53,075 nucleotides of DNA from positions 1,897,177-1,950,251 of the forward strand of contig BFEA01000210.1 of the NCBI GenBank assembly GCA_003427395.1. Direction: 5' to 3'. The translations under genes were made by a program, and so were the position numbers. The stretch's first letter is position 1. Each line of letters opens with the position of its first letter. Below the pieces are notes generated by a model that saw only the letters and a list, made by a program, of their open reading frames with translations, was not told the origin of the DNA and searched no databases. Source of the stretch: Chara braunii (taxonomy: Eukaryota > Streptophyta > Charophyceae > Charales > Characeae). This document shows, one piece after another, positions 21,736-32,142 of the stretch.

Positions 21736-22341
21736 TTGGCCCTGTATGTTGTGGATTGTTGGCGGTCGAAGGAGGTGACTAAAGGTTTTCTTGTCTACGT
21801 TTTTGTATCACCTTGGTGTCGTCACATCTATGTGGGTAGTACGAGACGCTATCTAGATGTGCGGTGGAGGGAGCATGCTTACAGGTTCTTTGATGAGTCG
21901 TTGATTAGTAAAGGGAGGTCACGGTGTAACAAACAACTATGTCGATAGCTTCGTAGATGCGGTGTAGCGAAGTATATGGCGATTCCAGTATGTTACAGCG
22001 CTGATGATGATTTGGAACTAGTTGAAAATTTCTTCGTTCGTTACTTTTCATCTTCTTTAAATGTGAGGAGGAGTTCGAGAAGAACAATAAAGAGGAGGTT
22101 GGTTAAAAGGGAACAAAAAAGGTTATCTCATAAGATTTCTGGGATTCGTGCGAATTCACTACCAAAGGCTGGTACGAAGAAGCTGTTGACCGTTTTTCAC
22201 TCATCGCCCGGCACGAGACGCGATCTAGATGTGCAGTGGAGGGAGCATGTTTACAGGTTATGTGATGAGTCGTTGATCAGTAAAGGGCGGCGTAACGAAC
22301 AATTATGCAGATGGCTTCGTAGATGCGGTGTAGCGAAGTAG
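21736..22341 (+). pseudogene. GIY-YIG endonuclease domain
   Basis: One frame interrupted by a TAG at 21946-21948. Motifs: YVFVSPW then HIYVGST (the GIY and YIG halves), RRYLDVRWREHAYR with the conserved Arg and His, and VENFFVRYFSSSLN with the catalytic Glu and the Asn typical of the family. GIY-YIG domains nick DNA, and in Penelope-like elements this supports integration. After the first domain the frame runs into a second partial domain created by the 372-bp duplication, in which the codon matching the TAG is TGG, so the stop is a G-to-A change in copy 1. It lies upstream of the RT on the same strand. Confidence 0.8.
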
Positions 22342-22566
22342 CTACTGCTCTGATGATGACTTCGAACTGGTTGAAAATTTCTTCATTCGTCACTTTTTAT
22401 CTTCTTTGAATGTGAGGAGGAGGCCAAGAAGAGCAAGAAAGAGGAGGTTGGGTAAAATGGAAAAAGAAATGTTATCTCAAAAGATTGGTGGGATTCGTGC
22501 GAATTCACTGCCAAGGCTGGTACCGAAAAGTTGTTGACCCATTTTTACTCATCGTTCGGCATGATC
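21840..22566. repeat. 372-bp in-frame tandem duplication within the GIY-YIG region
   Basis: Unit 1 is 21840-22211 and unit 2 is 22212 to about 22566. The shared words ATCTAGATGTGC.GTGGAGGGAG, GTTGATTAGTAAAGGG/GTTGATCAGTAAAGGG and GGATTCGTGCGAATTCACT set the alignment. The period is 124 codons, so the frame is kept at the junction. Unit 2 has a short deletion near 22343 and then loses its frame. Confidence 0.92.
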
Positions 22567-22982
22567 TCATCTAACCTTTTGTTCATTCTTAACAGATGTC
22601 GAGATGAGGGAATTTTACCAACACAATGGTCGTTTGCAGAGGAGGTTTGTTAATGATTGATAGCTGGAAGGTGATCAAGCGTTGTTATAGCTCGTCGATT
22701 GTTTTGTGTGCATTTGGAAGGGATGACTTAAACGGAGTTCAAGAGGGTGAGTAATTGAAGATGTGGTGCTGAGGTTTGAAGTGTTTGTTCCATTTTGTCG
22801 TCGAGGTCCGACTCTCAAACCTTGTCTAAGTGGCTTTCTCAGTTAACCTTCCACGAGGTGTGTGTTGCGATCTTGGGGATTGGGGGAGTTGGTGTATGCG
22901 TTCTCTGGAATTAGGTGTTTTCAAGAGAAAAGGACCAGAAGCATATTGAGGGTGATTTTGTCTAAGGTTGTGTCGGGACGAT

Positions 22983-24779
22983 TCAGAGTCCAGATTCGAT
23001 AGCGGCTTGTAATTCGCATTGTGTACAATCATAGATATTGTAAAGCGGAAATAAGGAAGTTATGTGCACGATTGGTTGGTGAGCTTGGTATTGAAGTTGT
23101 CCGGAAGGAGATGGTGATTCGGCGTATGCGCGTTGTTTGGTGCAAGAACAAGACGTTGGGAGATTTTGGTGTACAATTTTCATGTGATTGCAAGAAGTGG
23201 TGTGTTTAAATGTGGTTGCCAACAATCTAATGAGGCCTATCCGCTTGTTGATGGGCATGTGTCCTTTCGTCTCAGCAATTTCTTTGATGGTTCTCCTCAC
23301 TTTATGCTTAATTTTGAAAGTATTATTTGTCCCTCTGTCGGAAATCCGATCTCAAATCTCAGAGTGCAAATTTTGCGGTCCTTCAATTATATCAATACCC
23401 TTCCCTAGCTGCAAGTTAATTTTCTTAATGTTGATGTCCTTCAGTTTTGTCTTCTCAATTTATCATGTCGAATGAGGGGGTCTGTGCAGTCGACGAGGTT
23501 AGCGGATGTGACCAGGTCCTCCGTGGTTTGGTCCACTCTTCATTGGATCATAACCTTGGAGACACATTTGTGTGTTGTTGTTTACGGTAAAGAAATGAGG
23601 AAGTTGTTTTTGGAGAATTCATCGTTCACCTCGGTGGTTGAACCTGAAGAACTGGTGAGTGTCAATTGTATGAACCAAGAGGGTTTGGAAAGATTGGCGC
23701 ATGGAAAAAAGTGGGACTATAGGTCAAACCTACTACTTGGCCAAACATAAGGATATAAGTCGATGGCGACGAATTTGTCCATCGTATTCTGAGGGCTCCG
23801 TTGTTGGCTTACGACGAGTTGAAAGGGCTATCAATTCTCTACTATGGAGGTTGCCCTAGGATTTTCATTTTAATCATTGTCGAACTGATGCTTTGATGCA
23901 AAAAGTCGTGAGGGCTGACAACAAGATGGGGGTTAACAATGCAGTGGTTGGTGGCTCATTTGATATCAAAGAGATGTTTTCTACCCCGTCTGACCAATCT
24001 ATTATGAGCTCATTACGTTGGTTGTTGGATTTTTGGTTGGGGAAAAGGTTTGAAGGAGTTCTGGTACGAAAGCAAGGTAAGATGACCAGACTAAACCAAG
24101 GGGAAAGGTGAGGAAGGTTGCGTGCGCTTGGAATTCTCCTTAATTTTGTCATTTGTTAAATATGAATTGGAGAACACCGTTACCATGATAGCTGGTCAGC
24201 TTCTTCGCCAGACCGTGGGCATTCCAATGGGGAAGACGAGTAGCCCTGTTTGGCGTGTCCCCTCTCGGCCTACAATGAGTTCCCATTTTTTCCACGTTGG
24301 GTTTAGATAGGGCGCTTATTTTTTGTTGTAGGATGGTTGACGATGTGTTAATGTTCGTCAAATATTCAATTCTGGATAAGAATACGAGAACGTAGGTGGA
24401 TTGCATTCTGGAACGATTCCGGAAATATTACGATGACGGTTTGACCTTGAAACAAATAAATTGTGGACGGAGATGGGAGTTGATTGGTTGTGAGTTTGAA
24501 ATCATGATGGATCCGTGTCGGATTGTGTGTGGGGCTATTCATAAGAATCAGAAGGGAGATATCAACCAACCACTACAATTTCAAAGTATACAAGACCACC
24601 TGTCATATCCAAGGCGGCAGCAGAAGCTTATGGTTATCGGGTATTTCCTCCACCGAGCAAGGATCTACACATCTATTCCTGATTCGAGTTCCATTTTTTT
24701 TTTAATGTTGAAATATGAGTTGTGGACACGTGTGTACCCGGATGAGTTCTTTGATGGAGCACTAACGAATTTCTCATAG
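22983..24779 (+). pseudogene. Penelope-like reverse transcriptase, frameshifted
   Basis: RT motifs appear in order across several frames: LDHNLGDTFVCC (about 23551-23586), RWRRICPSYSEGS with RRVERAINSLLWRLP (23770-23855, then a TAG), HFNHCRTDALM, SFDIKEMF (catalytic Asp at 23962-23964), QTVGIPMGKTSSP (24218-24247 for GIPMG onward), LACPLSAYNEF in the next frame, and the catalytic MVDD at 24333-24344, where YVDD is usual. After it come ILERFRKYYDDGLTLKQIN and a C-terminal part to 24777. The DIK.MF, G.PMG and DD series with a KYYDDGLTL-like block suits Penelope or telomerase-like RTs, not LINE RTs. The segment 22983-23440 is probably the divergent RT N-terminus. At least five frame changes or stops. 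Confidence 0.78.
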
Positions 24780-24850
24780 TAATTTGCTAGTTGTTAAGAA
24801 CACTAGATTGTGGTGTTAACTAAGTGGGGCTATTTTTTGCAGAGGTTGAA

Positions 24851-27800
24851 CAGGGTTGATTGCAGGTCGTGATATGAGTATGTGTTACGGTGTTGAGTGC
24901 ATCGGTCTCACCTTTTTTGCAAAAGGCGAAAGCCCTCCCGGCCATGTTATGCAAGAGTAAACAAAACAAAACTGAGACAGCTTAGAGACCATGCGTAAAT
25001 AATTCCACAAATCTTCGAGACGAACGTGGTTGCATCATCTCTTCACCGCTTTAGTCGAGTGCGCCAACCGTACTTCTTGTGGTCCTCTACGACATGATAG
25101 GTTCCCGTGGGGCACAACTGACCTTCCCTAAGAGGCTGTCATCACCCCTAGGGGAGTATCCCTCTATCCAACTACTGACGCACATGAAAAAGGTTTTAGA
25201 TGTAATTGTAGGTCAGTCGAGGGCGTGTACTCGGTGCAGTATACATATGCTTCGTTAAAACATCATCGGAGTTCGAACATCGTTCGTTTCTTAGGGCACT
25301 GATCTCCTAGGTACGAAACGCGTACCGGTCAACTAGGACGGTTTCAACCAATCATAAAACCCGCAAGTAATCCTAATCCCTTTCACATATAACTCGAAAA
25401 GAAAGTTACAATAATAAAATATCATTACATCAAGACGAATTGATTGTAGTTAAGAGGAATTCAAATCAACACGAGTTAAAATGATAATTGAAGATAATCC
25501 ATCATCAGAAGATAAAATTGAAAACGCAAGATCAAAATAAATATTGAGCACCACAGGTCGAATTCGATAAAGTACTATAGATTGAGTCAACAACAGTTGC
25601 CTTAGACAATAATCTCGATCCCTTGGATAAAATAGTCGGACTAATTCAGTTCTGACTTGATGAGATGCACAACCAAAGTCATCCGATTCATCTCTATATT
25701 GACCAAAGACAAACAAGTGTTGCACATCTTTGTTTTTCCCATCAAAGTAGGTTTGAGCATAGCCGTATTAGTGGTCAATTTTTGAAGTGAAACGTTTCAA
25801 CTGTTGAAAGCCTGACGTGAACGATATCTACATCTGTAACTTACAACTGATATGCAGACTAACGACCGAATTAAGCGAACCCGCTATGTTGGCTACACCT
25901 CGGCAATCCGCATAGCACGCATGTGGTAGAGGGCTGATTTTAGGTTTTGTTGGTCCCCTTGTCCTTACCACTTCATTCTACCTACCCCGGTTCTGCACTT
26001 CTTATGGCGCAAATCCCAACCACAAAGGTAGTGCCTACTTGCACCTCATTCGAAACTAGGAAGTACATGAACTATGCTTCTTATGACACTAGTTTTCCAT
26101 CCGACCGTGACACCTAACAACGGTCACTGGAAAGGTTGCTAACTCGACTCTCTTTTACACTAGATTAGGGGGAAATTAAAACCTCCCCTCAGCATACACG
26201 TGTCCAACTCTCTAGGAAGTGGTATGAGGTATCCCTCCTCCTCGCCTGGGTATAGAACTCGGATTTCAAAAGTTGGGTTGACTCCACCACGATACGACAA
26301 GATACCCCCCTTAGTACGGTCCACTCTGCGTCAATAACAGGGTCGGCTCCTAAAGCAACGAACCCTTGCCCCAGATGCTTCATAGAGAGAGGGAATGTGC
26401 CTACAACGAGTAGACTTCAAGTATTCCCGTCCTCACTTGCCCAAGGAAACTTAGACGGAAAAAAGTAAGAGGAGGCAGAGAATGAGAACCATTTGGACAA
26501 GTATAGACAAACAAGGTCATACGTGATAGAATGGGTGACCTTAGGGTAAAGGCCAAGTCCAATTGACCTTGTTTCGCTTATCCGAATCGAGTTTTTTTTT
26601 TTTAAGGTGTTCATTGAATTCTCCCCCCTCGAAACTTGAGTTCATTGATATGCAAGCGGGTAAGAGGGTGAAAGAAAATAATCATTTTTTTTGTTAAGTA
26701 GACACCATCAAATGTTTTCTTTTGCAAACATTCTTCTACCTACCTGCAAACCAAACCAAACAACAAGTTCAAAGAAACCAATGCAACCCCATACCCACCC
26801 CCCTCCCTCGCCTTTCACATGTATGACTCGCATAACCTTCCTGTACGTTATCTTTTGCACATTAAACAAAAAAAGGGTAAAGCAAAGTGCGGGTTCACAC
26901 AGGTGTGAAGAGAAGTTTGAGTCATTCAACTGACCTTGAGTGAAGTTGATCCGTCTCACTCAAGAAAGCGGAGTAATGCCTCAATCAAATAGAAGATCAA
27001 CCGACATCGTAAATAAAAAATACGCGGTTCACAACTCGTAAGTTGTGGTTCTTCGGACCGATTAACGGCTCACATCCTTCTCTTCTAACCCGAACAAGCC
27101 AAGGTTGGACCCACTGAAAGGACTCAAGTGGGATAACCCTCGAAGAGGATGCTCTAAAAAACAAGTCTCATGTGGACCCAACGTCCCTGACGGCCCCAAT
27201 GTAATCCCAATTGCACTACAACCTCCAAGGACTGTCCCAAATCAAATCATAGTCCAAACCACCTTCCATCATCACGTCCCACTCGGAGTAGTTCCAAATG
27301 TGGGAGCATCAGCCCGCATACGCCCCAAAGTCAAGAACCTCGAGTTGGTTTCAGCTGGTCCCAAAACGGTCTCGAGTAGTCTCATACTATTGCCGAGGCA
27401 CTAGATGGTTCGAAAACGCCAAAACACTTGCACCGGACGGTCCAAACATAAAGGTGGTCCTCGGCGAAAAAACTGCAAGTGGCGCAAACCCCCTATGACC
27501 ATGACTGTGTGCACTCACTCCAAGTAGTTCAGCTGATCTGAGCTCCAAACTGCATGGTCCCAAATGTGCACCAGCGCTGGTCCCACCTCCATAATCGCCA
27601 TATAGCACAAAAAAAAAACAATAGACGGACCATCGCTCGCCGCGTCGTCAAAGCCGGTATCACAGCTGCCCCGTAGCACCACCATCTGGCCACACACCAA
27701 AATGACCACTTCACTGCGCCGCAAAATATCGGCAGAGCTTCCCCTCGAAGTACCCCGTTGAAAATATCGTTGTTCTCGTGTCGCTGAACGGGCAGCATTT

Positions 27801-28200
27801 TTCTTCCAAACGCTGCTAGTGCATCAATTTTTTTTTTGCAACATGACCCCTCGGGTATTTCGCCGTTATCGAGCCGCCAATTGGACAGCACCTCCCCATA
27901 CACACACCAATGTTGACACTGATGTTGACACCACGCTCAAGATCCGGTGACACCTCTCTTCAAAATGTTATGCCGCTATCGAAAAATTCTGCAACATAAC
28001 CCCAAAGAGAGTGTCGGTCTGCCCACCGTCGACGTCGTCGAAGGATATCATTAAATTAATAAAACTCTGGATTCTGGAAAAAGTCCAGGTCCAGAACTTC
28101 GGTACCCGCAACTTGGAACAAGGTCCCGGTCTAGCAGAGTGGACTAAGGTATCATCCCACAGGGGCAACACCAGCCTGAGGGTGGGGCAGAGTGCACCCA
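24851..28200. other. no gene recognised
   Basis: Moderately AT-rich DNA. A short inverted repeat GGTACG...CGTACC is at 25312-25328. From about 27.0 to 28.2 kb the plus strand is C/A-rich and G-poor. Inverted words (GCAACATAACCCC near 27990 and GCAACATGACCCC near 27837, in similar surroundings) suggest a diverged internal repeat. Reading frames of 60-124 codons occur on both strands without domain signals. Confidence 0.5.
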
Positions 28201-28700
28201 GCCTCAACTATGATTGCCCTCCTCCTCCTTCAGCCTTTGCTCTGCAGCTCCTTCAGCAGACCTCCCTTTCCTCTGCAGCTCCTTTAACAGACCTCCCTCC
28301 AACACTACTTTACCAATCAACACTTCCACCAACTTGTTTCTCCAAACAGCGATTCCTCCAGCTGCTCGAATGAATGAAGCAGCAGGGGGAAGAGCTGCCT
28401 TCATACCGTGGACGTAGTCATACTCCAGGACTCGGGCTAATCCTGAGCTCGTGATCCCAACAATGGGATCAAGAGCCAAGATTAACTGAGTTTGGTATTT
28501 TTTTTTTTCCTTTTCCTGCAGTCTGTTCACTTAAACGGATGGGTGCAGGTCACATTTACAATTAGACATACTCACACTCACACAGACCCTGAGCGCACCT
28601 AGCCACAACCGCGGCCACATACGCGGCCGTTTCTCCCTCAACCCCTTCCTTTTCCCTTCATGGGAGCAGCTCGCCGTTCAAAACGAGCGGTCCCTCCCTT

Positions 28701-28972
28701 TGTCATTTCACAGGTTCGAACTAGAGTTAAGCTCATCAGGGTCTTTTTCTCCCCGTCAATTCTCTCAGGGTAATTCCCTTGCTTGTGCGCTTGTATCTGA
28801 CACAACAAAAGTGTCCGATTCAGGCGCATACATCGATAGGAAGAACCGGCATCAAGAGATAAAAAAGCAACGTCGATATGAACGTTTTGGCTGGCATCAG
28901 CCAATTAACCCTATGGTAACTTTTCCTAGACGTCTAACTTCGGCCTTGAAACGCGAAGGGATTGATAGGCCA
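28701..28972 (-). pseudogene. large-subunit rRNA fragments, order permuted
   Basis: On the minus strand, 28972-28831 matches the conserved domain V stretch of eukaryotic 25S/28S rRNA: TGGCCTATC, GTTACCA.AGGG.TAA.TGG, CGTTCATA.CGACGTTGCTTT, and GG.TCTTCCTATC. After 43 unrelated bases, 28787-28701 matches an earlier domain V stretch: GCAAGGGAA, GACGGGGA.AAA.GACCCTG, GAGCTTAACTCTAGT and CTGTGAAATGAC. In real rRNA the second stretch precedes the first by several hundred bases, so the order is reversed here. Divergence is high, with several transitions. This is a rearranged rRNA pseudogene, or possibly a copy of a fragmented and scrambled rRNA. Confidence 0.85.
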
Positions 28973-28979
28973 TGATCCC

Positions 28980-30412
28980 AAAGGCCCAACCATGAATCCC
29001 CGGCTAGAACATGGTAACAAGATACACCACCGCGATTTTTGTTTTTTTTGCCTGTGGTGAGCAGTGGAGCATTGCCCCTTCCCCCTCGTGATGCCCGTTT
29101 CTTTGCCACGTCGGTGGGGAGGGAAGGACTAAAAGAAAAGAAAAAGAAAATTTGAAAAAAACTGAAAGGAAATCTAAAAAAAAACTAACAATAAAAAAGG
29201 AAAGGAAAACAAAAAAAAAACTTACTTCTAAAAGAAACGGCTGCCCGTGGAAAACTAGTGTGCAGAGGATTCCTTATTTTTGCCACTTCAGTACCCGCCA
29301 GCTGGCGGGTGTCACATCGTAGGCCTTAGTTTTTTTCTTTTTTCATGAAGTGCCCTACAAATAAGGCAGGGCACATTCAACGCACAACCACGAACAACCT
29401 TCCCTCACCTCACACTAACAGTAGTACCATAGCATCCTGTATCGGACAGCGATCGCGGCATAAGGGATGTGCCCCTCGCTCTTCCTTTTCCCGTTGGCAT
29501 AAGCCAGTGGTTGCTTCTTGTGGTACAACCATGGACTGTTGAAATACAAATCTAAGTTCGGATCCGAATGGATAAAAAAGAAAATTAACATTTCTTTTTT
29601 TTTTTCGATTTATGCATGTCGTCCTTGTGCAGGGGCTAGGCCAAACCACGCAGCTGATTTCAGCTGGGCGATCTCAATGACCGGGCGGTCGAAATCGGTC
29701 GCGCCCAACTACTTGGGCTGCCCCAAAATGAGCTAGCAAGTGGGGTATTTTGGCCTCGATCCTCGTGTTCGTGGTGTGTCAAGCTGACATGTTTACCTAC
29801 TGGTCTAGCTCGTGCTTTTGGTAAAGCAGGAGCGACCTTTCTATATGGAGGGCTCTGTTCCCAGTAGTCCGTCTACCTGTGGCTAGGTAGTCCTTGCCTG
29901 CCTGCCCCTTTTCCCGTGTTTGACTGCCTGTCCACGACTCAAACGATCGCCCAATCAGATAGGCCACATCATCGGCTTCTCCGCCCTCGGCGCAGAGTCA
30001 AACCTCGCGGACCCAGGAAACAAATAGGTTTCCCATTCTTTCCGTGTTGCGGCCCCATACCCGGCACGACAACTCTTTTTAGCCTACTTAGGCCTTGAAT
30101 CGCATGGTTTAGCAGCCGTGTGTTATTATTTTAGGTGGGATAGGTCTAGCTTTAACATTCTCACGACCGTATGCCTCTGCGGCCCTATGGGAAGAGGCTG
30201 GTCACACCGTTGGTTACTGCCATTACTCTCGGATGCCACAAGCGTTCGGACTAAGATTCATAAAAGTTTTAGTATCTCAATAGGTTAGTCTTAATAAACT
30301 TTTGGCAAACGTCAGTCTCGTAAAGTCCCTCAATTCGACGAAATGGTCGAACAACGTCCGACATTGAAAAACATGAGCAGATATCCTTGTAAGGATTTTT
30401 GTTTCGACAACG
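28980..30412. other. no gene recognised; A-rich tract
   Basis: 29120-29222 is very A-rich (AAAAGAAAAG, AAAAAAAAAC words). The rest has mixed composition with no domain, tRNA or repeat that I recognise. Confidence 0.5.
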
Positions 30413-30735
30413 GGACCACTATTTGATTGGAAATGTGATGAAGGTTAATACACTGGTTCTGTTCAAACCGGTAGCGGAAGGTCAGCCATTTTGGAAGTGT
30501 TGGGCAACTTTGTTAGGAGTAGCGAATATTATGTTTTTTAAAATGGTGTTGTAGATCATGATGTGGGTACGTGACCAGTATCTAATTGGTAATGTGGTGA
30601 AGGTTGATACACTGGTTCTGATCTACTCGCGAAAGGTCAGTTGTCTAGAAGTATCGGGCAACTTTGTTAGGAGTAGCGAACATGGTGTTGTTTTAAACAG
30701 TGGTGTTGTTGGGTTCGATATGTAGACAAGGGGCT
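30413..30735. repeat. diverged tandem duplication, period about 159 bp
   Basis: Units start near 30413 and 30572. Both contain AATGTG.TGAAGGTT.ATACACTGG and GGGCAACTTTGTTAGGAGTA. Considerable divergence between copies. Confidence 0.8.
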
Positions 30736-30782
30736 GGTTGTTAACATGTCAGTCTGAACTTGGGTGTTTGACGACTGATTTA

Positions 30783-31288
30783 TGATCTGATGTACGAGGG
30801 TTCGAAGTACATTTTGTTTATTCAGAAGTATGAAGGCCTAGAAGTTTCGAGAATTCAGTACCTCCAAGAGAGTTACAATTATTGATTTCGTTGAGGGTTC
30901 AGATGGTTGTCCTTGGTGATGATGCAGAGGACAAACATGTCCTTGGATGATGAGTCACTCACCTTTTTGCGATACAAGATCCTTGAGGAGTGCTGGGGAC
31001 GGCCAACCGAAACTAGTTGGGTCCTAGTCGCCAATACGTTATGTTTTTTTCTTAACACGAGTCGCGTTCAGGAGATTTTTTGTACTTGTGATTCTTCTGG
31101 TTTATCTTTTTCTTCCTTCCACCTCCCCCTATGTTTCCTCGTTCTTCTTTTCTTTTTTTTCTTTCTTGCTGATTTCCTCTCCTTGCTGCTCAATTTTTAA
31201 TGTCTTTTAAATATATGATATGGATGAAGACTTGTTATCACAATCTTTCAGCAGAAGGCCTAGCTATTGACGCTGAGATATCTACACT
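30783..31288 (+). repeat. ~510-bp direct repeat, copy 2 (family R4)
   Basis: Second copy of the repeat at 18163-18698, same orientation, 12.6 kb away, starting TGATCTGATGTACGAGGGTT and ending ATATCTACACT. Flanks differ on both sides, so the shared boundaries look like element ends. No target-site duplication seen. Confidence 0.9.
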
Positions 31289-31739
31289 ACACCATTGATA
31301 ATGAATTTGTCACTGAAATATGGGATGATGCAGCTGGTGGAAACGACAAAATTGAAAACAGCCAAACGAGGTGCAGTATGGCGACAAAAACAGAAAAAGG
31401 AAAAAATAGACGTGTGCCATAAAAATATGGTGGTGCATCTTCCCATGTTTGAGGGGAAGATTCTTATCAAACGAAAAAGGGAAACAAAAACAAACGTGTG
31501 CAGTGCGTATGGCAACAAGGACATCACACACTGCCGCTATATACTTACATTCAAACATGTGGCAGTGGGTTCGTAGGCGCTCTAGCCAGTGTAGCCCACA
31601 CAATGTCACGAACCAATGAGGGAAACACAGTTTCCTAAGAGTGTGTGCCTGACCTCGCGGGAGAGTCAAGGAAGACCCGGCTTACAGTTTAATAAGAAAT
31701 ATAGAAAAAGAGTGGAAACAGGAAAAGAGGGCAGTGGGC

Positions 31740-32142
31740 TTAAACCACCAGTTCCCCTGGCGTCAGAAACCTTTGGGGTACCGGTAGTCCCCTTGACGTC
31801 AGAAACGTCGGGGGTACCGGTAGTATACAGTGGAAAACCAGTCGAGCCTTAAAAATAGAATTTGTGGAAATGCACCAAATCGGCACGGCGAATATTTGAT
31901 GATAAAAATGATTGTTGTTTTTTTTCCTTATATTTTTCCCTGAAATATCACGACTTAGTCTACGGACCCTCAAATTTGCAGACTTTTTAATGAATTCTTC
32001 TGAGCAAAAAAAATCAGCAAATTTGTCGCTTGAAAATGGCAGGATTGGACCCGCTGGTGACCAATGGTCGCGCCCCTGCGTATAACCCGTCCCTAACTCA
32101 CAGGGACTGGAGGTTTTGGCGGCGGGGGAATTGGTGGTTTAA
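31740..32142. mobile_element. foldback/MITE-like element beside LINE D
   Basis: The left end TTAAACCACCAGTTCCCCTG (31740-31759) and right end GGGGGAATTGGTGGTTTAA (32124-32142) are inverted repeats of the window-wide family. Inside, two ~36-bp units containing CGTCAGAAAC and GGGGTACCGGTAGT are in tandem (31757-31826). The element abuts the first recognisable codons of LINE D, so it may have inserted into it or truncated it. Confidence 0.75.

Larger units (their letters stand above)
19700..24850 (+). mobile_element. Penelope-like retroelement with upstream GIY-YIG nuclease, decayed
   Basis: On the plus strand the order is zinc knuckle (19.8 kb), coiled-coil region (20.0-21.5 kb), GIY-YIG nuclease (21.8-22.1 kb) and reverse transcriptase (23.5-24.78 kb). 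Penelope-like elements pair an RT with a GIY-YIG nuclease, normally at the C-terminus. Clades with the nuclease in front of the RT (Chlamys and Naiad types) are known from green algae and invertebrates, and this order matches those. Many stops, frameshifts and two tandem duplications show the copy is dead. True ends are not identified: the R4 repeats at 18163 and 30783 may be unrelated. Confidence 0.75.

Noticed and set aside
28204-28530. 108-codon minus-strand frame, Ala/Glu-rich, next to a pyrimidine tract ending TTTTCCTGCAG on plus
   Set aside because: The tract resembles a splice acceptor but on the opposite strand, and I could not recognise the protein or find a companion exon.
28735-28745. 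CCTGATGAGC on the minus strand as another hammerhead core
   Set aside because: It is the conserved GACCCTG.TGAGCTT of LSU rRNA and is not followed by stem II and GAAA.
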